Assembly (NCBI RefSeq): GCF_041438865.1
Contig: NZ_CP109450.1
Coordinates: 4,547,001 to 4,611,000, forward strand
Source of the DNA: Streptomyces sp. NBC_01471
Lineage (GTDB): Bacteria; Actinomycetota; Actinomycetes; Streptomycetales; Streptomycetaceae
Length of the DNA stretch: 64,000 nt
Reading direction: 5' to 3'
In this document: in pieces, positions 33,228 to 41,416 of the stretch
Layout: each line of letters opens with the position of its first letter
How positions within the stretch are numbered: position 1 is the first letter of the stretch
The notes under the pieces: model-generated
The model's database searches: none
The model's input: the letters and a program-made list of their open reading frames with translations, nothing else
Told to the model about the DNA's origin: nothing
Position numbers and translations under genes: made by a program

Positions 33228-33745
33228 TGCTGCCGGGAACCCGACTGGTGCAGAGGGTCTCGTCCACCCGTGCGTTCGCCAGGATCGCGCCGCACGTCGT
33301 ACCGGCGATGGACCGTACGGTGCACCGGCTGACCCGGGGAAAGGTGCTGCTCAGCGCCCGGATGCTGCCCGGGGTGATCCTCACGGCGACGGGTGCGAGA
33401 AGCGGTCTGCCGCGGGTTACGCCATTGGCGTGCATGCCGGAGGAGCGGGAGGCGGGGGACGGCGGGGCGCCGGGGCGGGAGCAGGAGCCGTGGCCGCGTA
33501 CCTGGATTCTCGTCGGATCGAACTTCGGGCGGCCCGGCCATCCCGCGTGGACGGCCAACCTGCTGGCGCACCCGGACGCCGAGGTGAACTGGAGGGGGCG
33601 GGACATCCAGGTCAGGGCGCGGCTCCTGGAGGGTGCGGAGCGGGCGGGAGTGTGGACCACGGCGCTGGCGTTCTGGCCGCCGTACGCCGCGTACCAGGCA
33701 CGGGTGGACCGGGAGATCCGGCTGTTCCGGCTGGAGCGCCGCTGA
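33227..33745 (+). CDS. nitroreductase/deazaflavin-dependent oxidoreductase (Ddn-like)
   Basis: A 172-residue split beta-barrel protein of the Ddn/DUF385 type, which uses reduced F420 to reduce ketones, enones or nitro compounds. Residues WILVGSNFGRPGHPAWTANL and LLAHPDAEVNWRGR are the family core, and ILTATGARSGLPRVTPL precedes it. The start overlaps the acyl-CoA dehydrogenase stop, so the two are co-translated. F420 precursor supply would come from FbiC at 62362. Confidence 0.82.
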   Translation: MLPGTRLVQRVSSTRAFARIAPHVVPAMDRTVHRLTRGKVLLSARMLPGVILTATGARSGLPRVTPLACMPEEREAGDGGAPGREQEPWPRTWILVGSNFGRPGHPAWTANLLAHPDAEVNWRGRDIQVRARLLEGAERAGVWTTALAFWPPYAAYQARVDREIRLFRLERR

Positions 33746-33843
33746 GGCGTGGCGCTGTGCGGTCTGCGGTGCGGTGCGGTGTGCTGAGTGGTGCGTGGTG
33801 CTGTGTCCTGCGCCGACTGCGTGCCCCGTGCTGCGGGTACGCG

Positions 33844-33877
33844 GACGGCGGACCACCCACCTCGGTGGTCCGCCGTC
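33844..33877. terminator. 14-bp perfect stem between convergent reductase and TetR genes
   Basis: GACGGCGGACCACC pairs with GGTGGTCCGCCGTC around CACCTC. Symmetric and strong, it can end transcription from both sides. Confidence 0.85.
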
Positions 33878-33914
33878 TGCGCGACAGGACGAAGGACGTG
33901 GTGGCGCCCCGCGG

Positions 33915-34562
33915 TTACTTTGTCGGCTTCTTGCCCGTGATGCCCAGGTGGACCAGGAGGGCGAGGTTCGGGCGGAGTTCGGCCTGTTTGACGCCCCAGG
34001 TCTGGAACCCCTTCTGGTGCGCGGCCACGGCGGCCAGCATGGCGACGAGGGAGCCGGCCATGGCCGCGGGGCTGACGTCCTTGTCGACCCTGCCCTTGGC
34101 CTGGAGCTCCTTGACCGATTCGGTCAGGGAGTTGGTGACGGAGTTCAGGATCTTCATGCGGATCTTGTAGAACCGCTTGTCGCCCTCCGCCGCGCCGAGG
34201 TCGACGACGCGGAGGATCGCGTCGTGGCGGCGCCAGAAGTCGAGGAATCCCTCGACGAGTTCTTCGGCCGTCTGCCAGCCGGCCTTTCCGCTCCAGGAGC
34301 GTCCGGAGACCAACTCGGTCAGCCCCGCACCCTCCTTGGCCATTTCCTCGGCGATTTCGAGGACCGCGCCCTCGACGTCGGGGAAGTACTGGTAGAAGGT
34401 CGCGGGCGAAGTCCCCGCCTTCCGGGCCACGTCGATGACCTTGACGTCCCGGTACGGCGAGGAGCTGAGCATCTCGCTGAGGCAGTCGAGCAGCTTCTGC
34501 CGCGTCGCCTGACCTCGTCGGCCGGCCACGCGGCCGTCGACGGTGCGTACTTGTCCTGTCAT
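33915..34562 (-). CDS. TetR family regulator, candidate master of the CTGAC regulon
   Basis: A 215-residue TetR protein. HTH residues are about 17-62: GQATRQKLLDCLSEMLSSS, then VKVIDVARKAGTSPATFYQY. The C-terminal domain is longer than average and includes a helical segment (GFLDFWRRHDAILRVVDLG). It resembles the TetR gene (SCO4421) next to afsK in S. coelicolor, from memory. It is the only regulator among the catabolic genes carrying CTGAC-N5-GTCAG sites, and CTGTCATGCCGTCAG overlaps its own start. Direct control of the regulon is inference, with autoregulation possible. Confidence 0.87.
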   Translation of the reverse strand: MTGQVRTVDGRVAGRRGQATRQKLLDCLSEMLSSSPYRDVKVIDVARKAGTSPATFYQYFPDVEGAVLEIAEEMAKEGAGLTELVSGRSWSGKAGWQTAEELVEGFLDFWRRHDAILRVVDLGAAEGDKRFYKIRMKILNSVTNSLTESVKELQAKGRVDKDVSPAAMAGSLVAMLAAVAAHQKGFQTWGVKQAELRPNLALLVHLGITGKKPTK

Positions 34563-34570
34563 GCCGTCAG
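34556..34570. promoter_or_regulatory. weak CTGAC-like site across the TetR start
   Basis: CTGTCATGCCGTCAG keeps CTG on the left and CCGTCAG on the right, 11 of 14 specified positions. It spans the start codon of the TetR gene and could mediate negative autoregulation; part of it is coding, so chance is possible. Confidence 0.4.
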
Positions 34571-35065
34571 CTTACCGAGGGGTGATCGGAGCGCGATTCG
34601 GCCGACTGCAAATGGGGTCCGGGCTGGTCATGGGGCGGCTCGCCGAGGGGAACAGGATTGATATTGTTATCAACAGGCTGTGGATAACTTCCGTGGACAA
34701 CTCCCGTAAACAATTTCGGGCTGTGACGGGCATCACTCCTGGGCGGGCTTCACCGTACAAGAGCGGCCGAGGGCGGCCAAGAGGGGCCGAGAGGGGCCGA
34801 GTGCGGCCGGTCCGGCCCGCAGGGGGCTGTGGCGGCTCCTGCCACCTGCCGCGCCTCCTGTCACAGGCCCTGCCGCGCTCCTGTGCGGGCGCCATGTCCG
34901 TATCGCGGTGAGACACCCCGATCCGCCCCCGGTTTCGCAACGAGCACGTCAGCCAGGAACAATCGGGGTGCGCACCACCGGGTGGTGCCCAGTGGTGAGA
35001 CGCTGAACTCAGCTGTATTTCGCGGTCCCCCTTCCCCGGGGCCCGTACGGGGAGGTGGGAGGCGC
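34571..35065. other. long divergent tetR/afsK intergenic region with DnaA-box-like pair
   Basis: About 495 bp without a credible gene. An AT-rich patch near 34655-34710 holds TGTGGATAA at 34679-34687 (complement of TTATCCACA) and CGTGGACAA at 34692-34700 (complement of TTGTCCACG). They are 13 bp apart in the same orientation. Further on are repeats of GGCCGAG. The ribosome-binding site of afsK, GGGAGG, is at 35056-35061. I see no remnant of kbpA, the gene lying next to afsK in S. coelicolor. Confidence 0.5.
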
Positions 35066-37501
35066 GTGGTGGAGCAGCTGACGCAGCACGATCCGAGGCG
35101 GATCGGCCCGTTCGAGGTGCTCGGGCGGCTCGGGGCCGGCGGTATGGGGCTTGTGTATCTGGCGCGCTCGGCCTCGGGCAGGCGCGTGGCGATCAAGACC
35201 GTACGGACCGAGCTCGCCGAGGACCAGCTGTTCCGTGTCCGCTTCTCCCGCGAGGTGGAGGCCGCCCGGGCCGTCAGCGGTTTCTACACGGCCGCCGTGG
35301 TCGACGCCGACGCCCGTGCCGCCGTGCCGTGGCTGGCCACCGCGTACGTCCCCGCGCCCTCCCTCGAAGAAATAGTGAATGAGTGCGGGCCGATGCCGGC
35401 CCAGGCGGTGCGCTGGCTGGCCGCCGGTATCGCCGAGGCCCTGCAGTCGATCCACGGCGCCGGTCTCGTCCACCGGGATCTCAAGCCGTCCAATGTGCTG
35501 GTGGTGGAGGACGGGCCGCGCGTCATCGACTTCGGGATCGCGTCCGGCGTCTCCAACACCCGGCTGACCATGACGAACGTCGCGGTGGGCACCCCCGCGT
35601 ACATGTCACCCGAACAGGCCAAGGACTCCCGCAACGTGAAGGGCGCGAGCGATGTCTTCTCGCTCGGGTCGACGCTGGTGTTCGCGGCGACCGGCCATGC
35701 GCCGTTCCACGGTGCGAACCCGGTCGAGACGGTCTTCATGCTGCTGCGCGAGGGTCCCAATCTGACGGGCCTGCCCGACGAGCTGCGGCCGCTGATCGAG
35801 GCGTGCATGCAGCAGGAGTTCACCCAGCGGCCCAGTCCGGAGGACCTCCAGGCCCAGCTGGCACCGCATCTCTTCGCGTCGGGCGGCGACGACAGCGGTA
35901 CCGCGTCCGCCTGGCTGCCCGCCCGGGCCACCGCGATGATCGAGACCCGGCGCGGCGGCCGTCCGCCCGCGGTGCCGAGGCCGGCGAACCCCTCGCTGCC
36001 GCCGAGACCGGCGTACGAGCCGCCGCAGCCGCCGCCCCAGCCGCAGCCCCGTCACCAGCAGCCGCAGCAGGCTCCCGCTCAGCAACAGCAGGCACAGCCC
36101 CATCCCCAGCCGCAGCAGCATCAGCAGTCGCAGCAGCAACACCAGCCGCAGCAGCACCAGCAGTCGCAGACCGGATGGCGGGACGGGGCCGTACGGCTGC
36201 CCGGCGCCCAGGTGCCGATCGGTCCCGGGCCGCGCGTCGCGGAGGCCCGCGCCCACCCCGCCGAGACCGCCGGACCCGCGACCGGGTGGGTGCGCCCCCC
36301 GGGGCAGCACGGCGCGGAGGCTGCGCACCAGGCGGCCGCGCCACCCGCGCCCCGGGTGCCCGAGGAGGCCGTCCGCTGGCGGCCCTGGCGTTTCCGTATG
36401 TCGAACGACGTCTGGGGTACCCCGGCCGTCGACGGCGATCTGCTGTACGTCACCTCCTTCGAGGTGCACGCCCTCGATGTGGGCAGCGGGCGGCGCCAGT
36501 TCAAGACCAGGGACGTGGCGTGGGCGATGGCCGTCTCGGGCGGCCGGATCCACGCGTCCGACGGACCGACGCTGTACGCACTCGACGGCACGGACGGCAC
36601 CGACCGCTGGCGGCTGTCGACCGAGGCGTGGGTCTACTCGCTCCAGGCCGAGCACGGCACCGTCCTCACCGGCACGCGGGGCGGCGGCGTCCAGGCGTGG
36701 GAGGCGTCCAACGGCGAGAAGCTGTGGGAGCTGAGCGGGGCCCAGACGGACTTCGAGACCCCGGAGTCCGGGCCCGCGCTCCACGGGGACACGGTGTACG
36801 TCTGGAAGGACGCCCGCCTCTTCGCGCTCGACGCCCGTACCGGCGCCGAGCGCTGGTCGTACCCGGTGGGCGACGCTGCCGCGTGCGGGGGCGTGCCCGT
36901 CCGGGTGACGTCCGCCGACGACGGCTGTGTGTACATCGCGGCCGGGACCCGCGTCCTGTCCATCGACCGCACGTCCGGCCGGGTCCACTGGCACTTCGAG
37001 GCCCCCGCGGTCTTCCTCTCCGCCCCGGCCTTCGCCCCCGGCCCCGCGGTGGCCGGGGGCGGTGTCTACCTGGCCGACTACCTCGGCACCGTGTACGCCA
37101 TCGACTCCACGACCGGCAACGACCGCTGGCGCATCGCCACCGAGTCCCGCCAGTCCCTCCACCCGCTCCTTGTCGCACAGGGCAACGTCCACGTGGGCAG
37201 CGGAAGCGCGCTCTACACGCTGGACGCGGTGACCGGCACCCCCAAGTGGCGGTTCGCGGCGGGCGGCGAGGTGGTCGGGGCGCCGGTGGTGGCGGACGGC
37301 CGGATCCACTTCGGCTCGGCGGACCACTGCCTGTACACGCTGGACGCGGTCGGCGGCCAGCTCCGCTGGAAGCTGGCCACGGGCGGCGAGATCACCGGAT
37401 CCCCGGTGGTGCGCTCAGGGGTCGTCTACGCGTGCAGCAAGGACCGCTGCGTCTACGCCCTGGACGCCGTCAAGGGCACGGGCACGGGCCGGTCGAGCTG
37501 A
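35066..37501 (+). CDS. afsK: AfsK, serine/threonine protein kinase with C-terminal PQQ-type repeats
   Basis: An 811-residue Hanks-type kinase. The kinase domain is residues 1-275: RIGPFEVLGRLGAGGMGLVY loop, VAIKTV Lys, HRDLKPSN, DFGIAS and GTPAYMSPEQAKDS. A 45-residue Pro/Gln/His-rich linker (about 330-380) leads to about eight PQQ-like beta-propeller blades (YALDGTDGTDRW, VYAIDSTTGNDRW, LYTLDAVTGTPKW). It starts at a GTG pair (35066/35069) with GGGAGG upstream. In S. coelicolor AfsK autophosphorylates and phosphorylates AfsR. Its length (about 800) and order match. No transmembrane segment was seen, in line with a cytoplasmic, membrane-associated kinase. Confidence 0.93.
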   Translation: MVEQLTQHDPRRIGPFEVLGRLGAGGMGLVYLARSASGRRVAIKTVRTELAEDQLFRVRFSREVEAARAVSGFYTAAVVDADARAAVPWLATAYVPAPSLEEIVNECGPMPAQAVRWLAAGIAEALQSIHGAGLVHRDLKPSNVLVVEDGPRVIDFGIASGVSNTRLTMTNVAVGTPAYMSPEQAKDSRNVKGASDVFSLGSTLVFAATGHAPFHGANPVETVFMLLREGPNLTGLPDELRPLIEACMQQEFTQRPSPEDLQAQLAPHLFASGGDDSGTASAWLPARATAMIETRRGGRPPAVPRPANPSLPPRPAYEPPQPPPQPQPRHQQPQQAPAQQQQAQPHPQPQQHQQSQQQHQPQQHQQSQTGWRDGAVRLPGAQVPIGPGPRVAEARAHPAETAGPATGWVRPPGQHGAEAAHQAAAPPAPRVPEEAVRWRPWRFRMSNDVWGTPAVDGDLLYVTSFEVHALDVGSGRRQFKTRDVAWAMAVSGGRIHASDGPTLYALDGTDGTDRWRLSTEAWVYSLQAEHGTVLTGTRGGGVQAWEASNGEKLWELSGAQTDFETPESGPALHGDTVYVWKDARLFALDARTGAERWSYPVGDAAACGGVPVRVTSADDGCVYIAAGTRVLSIDRTSGRVHWHFEAPAVFLSAPAFAPGPAVAGGGVYLADYLGTVYAIDSTTGNDRWRIATESRQSLHPLLVAQGNVHVGSGSALYTLDAVTGTPKWRFAAGGEVVGAPVVADGRIHFGSADHCLYTLDAVGGQLRWKLATGGEITGSPVVRSGVVYACSKDRCVYALDAVKGTGTGRSS

Positions 37502-37567
37502 GGATCCCGCTCCTCCCGGAGAACTCGATCCCGTCCGGGGTCTGAGGGGCGGAGCACCCGAACGCGG

Positions 37568-38296
37568 TCACTCACCGGGCGGACGCGCCCGCGTGGCCCC
37601 ACCACCCGGCTCGCCCCGCTCACCCGGCTCCTCAGGGGCCGTCAGCTCCGCCGGCAGATCGGCCGAACTGAACGACAGCGTGTCGTGCTCGTCCCCCGGT
37701 TCGTACGGCCGGGCCACCGCAGGAGGAGTCGCGTCGGGCTCGTACCCGGGCGCCGGACCGGCGGCCCCGTACGGCGGGGCGGGCGCGTAAGGCGGCGCGG
37801 GCTCGTACGGCGACGCGGGCTCGTACGCTGTCGCGCCCCCCGGTCCGGGCTCGGGCTCGGTCCGAGGCGCGACCGCATGCGCCCGCCGTCCCCTCATCAG
37901 GCCCGCGCCCAGCAGCATCAGCACCCCGCCGATCAGCGCGTCCCCGACGCCCAGCCCCAGCCCCCTGCCGTTGGAGCTGATCGCCAGGGTGTGCGCCGCG
38001 ATACCGACGCGGACCATCCACAGCACGGTGAAGCCGATGGTGATCAGGCCCGCCAGCGTCACCAGCATGCGGGAGCGCAGCAGAATGCCGATCAGGGTGA
38101 GAAGCGCCGCGAAGGCGAACGGGATCAGGATGGAGCCGCCCGCGTCGGGCTTGGTCGCCGTGATGCCGTTGAACAGGTCCTGGATGCGGTACTCGCTGCC
38201 GTGGCGGCCGTCGTACCAGTTACGGAAGGGGCTGTATACGGCGGCCGCTGCCCCGACGAGAGCGACGAGGGAGCCAAGGACATTGCGGAAAATCAT
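37568..38296 (-). CDS. four-helix membrane protein with Pro/Tyr-rich tail
   Basis: A 242-residue protein with four hydrophobic segments (FRNVLGSLVALVGAAAAVYS, ILIPFAFAALLTLIGILL, LVTLAGLITIGFTVLWMV, ALIGGVLMLLGAGLM) and a disordered C-terminal tail of PYEPAPPYAPAPPY-type repeats. GGAGGAG sits four bases before the ATG. It lies convergent to afsK, the position where S. coelicolor also has a small gene between afsK and afsS, but no sequence comparison was possible. Function unknown. Confidence 0.82.
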   Translation of the reverse strand: MIFRNVLGSLVALVGAAAAVYSPFRNWYDGRHGSEYRIQDLFNGITATKPDAGGSILIPFAFAALLTLIGILLRSRMLVTLAGLITIGFTVLWMVRVGIAAHTLAISSNGRGLGLGVGDALIGGVLMLLGAGLMRGRRAHAVAPRTEPEPGPGGATAYEPASPYEPAPPYAPAPPYGAAGPAPGYEPDATPPAVARPYEPGDEHDTLSFSSADLPAELTAPEEPGERGEPGGGATRARPPGE

Positions 38297-38404
38297 CGGT
38301 CTCCTCCGACGGATCTCGTCTTCGACGCTACGCCGGGGGTCCTGACCCCGCCACCACAGCGCGGCGCGTCCTGTTACGGTGTCGGCCGAAACGGGGGAGA
38401 TGAC

Positions 38405-38926
38405 ATGATCATGCGACGTTTGAGGTTCGGTGCCGTCCTGGTGGGGGTGGTCCTCGCTCTGACGGGCTTCTCGCGCCACGGCAGCCACGGGCACAGCCAC
38501 AGCTCCGGCGGCGGCTGCTCCAGCAGCCAGAGCCACAGCAGTTCCACCACGCACCACCACTACAACGACAACACCTACGGGTCGTCGACCGGTTCCACGA
38601 GCGGCTCCACGACGGGTTCCACGAGCGGTTCGAGCAGCAGCACGGCCGCACCCGCGCCGTCGGCCACCGGCACCGTGGTGACCTGCGCGAAGAAGGGCGC
38701 GACCGCTGCCACCGTACGGGTGTCGGCCAGGGCGGCGAGCGGCAGCCACAGCTACCGGGTCACCATGAGCTTCCTCGACGCGGGCGGTTCCGCCGTCGAC
38801 ACGGGCACCGCGGCCGTCCAGGTGTACGGCAACTCCAGCGCGACGGTGAAGGTGCCCATGTCGGTCCCCTCCGAGGCCGGTTCGGTCGCGAGGTGCCGGG
38901 TGGACTCGGTGCTGTCCCAGTACTGA
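38405..38926 (+). CDS. secreted Ser/Thr/His-rich protein
   Basis: A 173-residue exported protein: signal peptide RRLRFGAVLVGVVLALTGFS, then a low-complexity region (SSSQSHSSSTTHHHYND, GSTSGSTTGSTSG repeats) and a folded C terminus with two cysteines (TCAKKGATAATVRV, VARCRVDSV). The His-rich stretch could bind metals. GGGGGAG is upstream of the ATG, divergent from the membrane protein. Function unknown. Confidence 0.75.
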   Translation: MIMRRLRFGAVLVGVVLALTGFSRHGSHGHSHSSGGGCSSSQSHSSSTTHHHYNDNTYGSSTGSTSGSTTGSTSGSSSSTAAPAPSATGTVVTCAKKGATAATVRVSARAASGSHSYRVTMSFLDAGGSAVDTGTAAVQVYGNSSATVKVPMSVPSEAGSVARCRVDSVLSQY

Positions 38927-38971
38927 CCCGCTGCACCGGCACTGACCCGCTGTACCGGCCCGCCTTACCGG

Positions 38972-39742
38972 CTACCGCACCCGGAACTCACCCTTCCTGG
39001 CGCCGAACAGCGCCGACTGCCGGTCCGGCGGCAGATTGCCGAGCGCCACCAGATGGGGGGCCTGCGCCAGCGCCTGGGCGCGGGCCCCCTCTTTCGCGGC
39101 CCACACCGCCCGTACCGTCCCCTGCACCGCCTCCGTCGGATACGAGGCGATCGTCCCGGCGCAGCCGACCGCCGCGGCCAGCTCGTCGCCGGGCGCCGTC
39201 ACCTCGCTGACCAGCCCGGTCTCGTACGCCCGCCGTGCCGAGATCCGCTCGGCCGCCCCCATCAGCGCCATCCGGGCGACCTCGCCGAAAGGCATCCGCT
39301 GGGCGAGGTAGATGGTCTCGTAGGCGCTGACCATGCCGTACGACGTGTGCGGGTCGAAGAAGGTCGCGTCCTCGGCCGCGATCACGAACTCCGCCTCGCC
39401 CAGCAGATAGAACGCACCGCCGCAGGCCATCCCGCGCACCGCGGCGATCACCGGCTTCCAGAGATCGTTGGCCTTCGGGCCGATCGCGATCAACGGGTCG
39501 TCGAGGGAGTACGGGGACGGCGGCTGCGGCACCTCGGCCGAGCGGTCCATGCCGGTGCAGAAGGCCCGCGTCCCGGCGCCGGTGACGACGACTGCCCGTA
39601 CCGAGGTGTCGAAGCGGAACTCCCGCCAGACAGATGCCAGTTCACCGGCAGTGGCCAGATCGACGGCGTTGAGCCGGTCGGGCCGGTCGAGGGTGACGAC
39701 CGCGACGCCCGTCTCCCGGTCCCGCTCCACACGCAGGCTCAT
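38972..39742 (-). CDS. enoyl-CoA hydratase/isomerase family protein
   Basis: A 256-residue crotonase-like enzyme. FCTGMDRSAEVPQP and GMACGGAFYLLGEAEFVIAA are the oxyanion-hole elements. It is third in an operon Ltp-DUF35-hydratase, overlapping the DUF35 stop by ATGA. It probably hydrates the enoyl-CoA whose hydroxyl product the Ltp/DUF35 pair could cleave by retro-aldol reaction, by analogy with ChsH/Ltp2 (inference). Confidence 0.88.
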   Translation of the reverse strand: MSLRVERDRETGVAVVTLDRPDRLNAVDLATAGELASVWREFRFDTSVRAVVVTGAGTRAFCTGMDRSAEVPQPPSPYSLDDPLIAIGPKANDLWKPVIAAVRGMACGGAFYLLGEAEFVIAAEDATFFDPHTSYGMVSAYETIYLAQRMPFGEVARMALMGAAERISARRAYETGLVSEVTAPGDELAAAVGCAGTIASYPTEAVQGTVRAVWAAKEGARAQALAQAPHLVALGNLPPDRQSALFGARKGEFRVR

Positions 39743-40164
39743 GGCCGCTCCAGGAGCCAGCGCGGCAGGGTCGTCCCGTCGGCCTCGGCGAAGGTGACCT
39801 GCACCCGGGCGCCGATGCGCAGCCGCTGCGGGTCCACCGAGTTCAGCGGCGCGTCGGGCCCGGCGACCACATTGCCGACGAGCCGGATGTGCGGGGCGTC
39901 GGCCAGCTCCACCACGACCGCGTTGTACGGGGCCTGGGCCGCGTAGTCGGGCAGCAGCGGCGGGTGCGGGAGGACGTACGACCAGATGCGGCCGCGCCCG
40001 GACATCCGCCGCCACTCGCTGTCGAAGGACTGGCACCGCGGGCAGCAGGGGCGGGGCGGGAAGCGCAGCGTGGAGCACTCCGCGCAGGACTGGACGCGCA
40101 GTTCGTGCCGGGCGGTGTACTCCCAGAAGGGCGCGCCGTCCTCGTCGGTGACTGGCTGGAGCAT
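39739..40164 (-). CDS. Zn-ribbon / OB-fold DUF35 protein
   Basis: A 141-residue protein with the CAECSTLRFPPRPCCPRC zinc ribbon and OB-fold segments (GRIWSYVLPHPPLLPDYAAQ, PYNAVVVELAD). It overlaps the hydratase start by ATGA, and its ATG follows GAGGAG placed at the end of the thiolase-like gene. DUF35 modules stabilise and complete the Ltp2 aldolase active site in cholesterol catabolism, so this is the probable partner of the neighbouring Ltp-type protein. Confidence 0.87.
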   Translation of the reverse strand: MLQPVTDEDGAPFWEYTARHELRVQSCAECSTLRFPPRPCCPRCQSFDSEWRRMSGRGRIWSYVLPHPPLLPDYAAQAPYNAVVVELADAPHIRLVGNVVAGPDAPLNSVDPQRLRIGARVQVTFAEADGTTLPRWLLERP

Positions 40165-40170
40165 GGGGAC

Positions 40171-41325
40171 TCAACTCCTCAGCAGGATCGCGGATGTGGG
40201 GACGCACTCGCCCGCCGTGACCAGGCAGGTACCGGCGTCGGGAACCTGGGCGGTGGAGCTGCCGCGCAGCTGCTTCACGCCTTCGGTGATGAGGTTGAAG
40301 CCGTGCACGTACCCTTCGCTGAGCCCGCCGCCGCCGGTGTTGACCGGCAGCCTGCCGCCGATCTCCAGGGCGCCGCCCTCGGTGAACCCGGCGCCCTCGC
40401 CGCGTCCGCAGAAGCCGTATCCCTCCAGGGAGAGCGGGACGAGCGGGGTGAAGGCGTCGTAGATCTGCGCCACGTCGACGTCGTCCGGGCCGAAGTCCGC
40501 GTGCTTCCACAGGTGCCGGGCCGCGGTCCAGGAGGGTCCGGTCAGCGGGTCGTCGTTCCAGTAGTTGACCATGCCGTGGTGCTGGGCGGGCAGGCCCTGG
40601 GCCGCCGCGTGGACGTACACGGGCTTCTGCCGGCAGTCGCGGGCGCGGTCGGCGGAGACGATGACGCAGGCCAGCGCGCCGTCCGTCTCCAGACAGTTGT
40701 CGAAGAGGCAGAGCGGTTCGCTGATCCACCGCGAGGTCATATACATGTCGCGGGTCAGCGGGCGGTCGTACATGATCGCGGCCGGGTTCTGGTTGGCGCG
40801 GTTGCGGCAGGCCAGCGCGACGTTGAAGAGGTGGTCGCGGGTGGCGCCGTACTCGTGCATGTACCGGCGGGCCAGCATGCCGATCTCGTCGGCGGGCCGC
40901 AGCAGGCCGAAGGGGCGGGTCCACTGGGCGGGGGTCGGCAGCTGGACCGCCGTGTTCTTCCAGGGGCGCGGGCCGCTGCCGCGTTTGCGCGAGCGCCAGG
41001 CGACCCCGACGTTCGCCTGTCCGGTCGCGACGGCCGCAGCGAGGTGCGCGACGGTCGCGCAGGAACCGCCGCCGCCGTAGCCGATCTTCGAGAAGAAGGT
41101 GACGTCGCCCGCCCCCACCGCCTTGGCGACCTCGACCTCGTCGGTCTCCTCCATCGTGTACGAGGAGAACGCGTCCACCTCGGAGGGTGCGATCCCGGCG
41201 TCGTCCAGGGCGGCGAGAATCGCCCGGCAGGCCAACGCCTTCTCGGATTCCGGGAGTTGCTTGGCGAACGCGGTCTGGCCTATCCCGACTATCGCCGTTG
41301 CGTCTTTGAGCGTCGCCACTGCCAT
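40171..41325 (-). CDS. SCP-x/Ltp2-type thiolase-fold enzyme
   Basis: A 384-residue thiolase-superfamily enzyme: VGIGQTAFAKQLPESEKALA, IGYGGGGSCATVAHLAAAVA, RYMHEYGATRDHLFNVALAC, IYDAFTPLVPLSLEGYGFC and PVNTGGGGLSEGYVHGFN. ATG 41325 is chosen because GGAGG lies five bases upstream; the extension to 41346 lacks one. Adjacency to a DUF35 gene and a hydratase is the Ltp2 aldolase arrangement of steroid degradation. First gene of its operon, controlled by the operator at 41379-41393. Confidence 0.85.
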   Translation of the reverse strand: MAVATLKDATAIVGIGQTAFAKQLPESEKALACRAILAALDDAGIAPSEVDAFSSYTMEETDEVEVAKAVGAGDVTFFSKIGYGGGGSCATVAHLAAAVATGQANVGVAWRSRKRGSGPRPWKNTAVQLPTPAQWTRPFGLLRPADEIGMLARRYMHEYGATRDHLFNVALACRNRANQNPAAIMYDRPLTRDMYMTSRWISEPLCLFDNCLETDGALACVIVSADRARDCRQKPVYVHAAAQGLPAQHHGMVNYWNDDPLTGPSWTAARHLWKHADFGPDDVDVAQIYDAFTPLVPLSLEGYGFCGRGEGAGFTEGGALEIGGRLPVNTGGGGLSEGYVHGFNLITEGVKQLRGSSTAQVPDAGTCLVTAGECVPTSAILLRS

Positions 41326-41378
41326 CGCCACCTCCGGGGACGTCATGACTGCTGACAGCGGGGAAGGCTACAGCTAAT

Positions 41379-41393
41379 CTGACGGATAGTCAG
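41379..41393. promoter_or_regulatory. CTGAC-N5-GTCAG operator between Ltp operon and CoA ligase
   Basis: CTGACGGATAGTCAG in the 91-bp divergent region, 54 bp before the Ltp start (41325) and 24 bp before the ligase start (41417). One site could serve both. Confidence 0.7.
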
Positions 41394-41416
41394 CTACTGG
41401 TCGCGGGAGGCATACG

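Noticed and set aside
34679..34700. Origin of replication
   Set aside because: Only two DnaA-box-like sites, no dnaA/dnaN genes and no cluster of the size seen at Streptomyces oriC.
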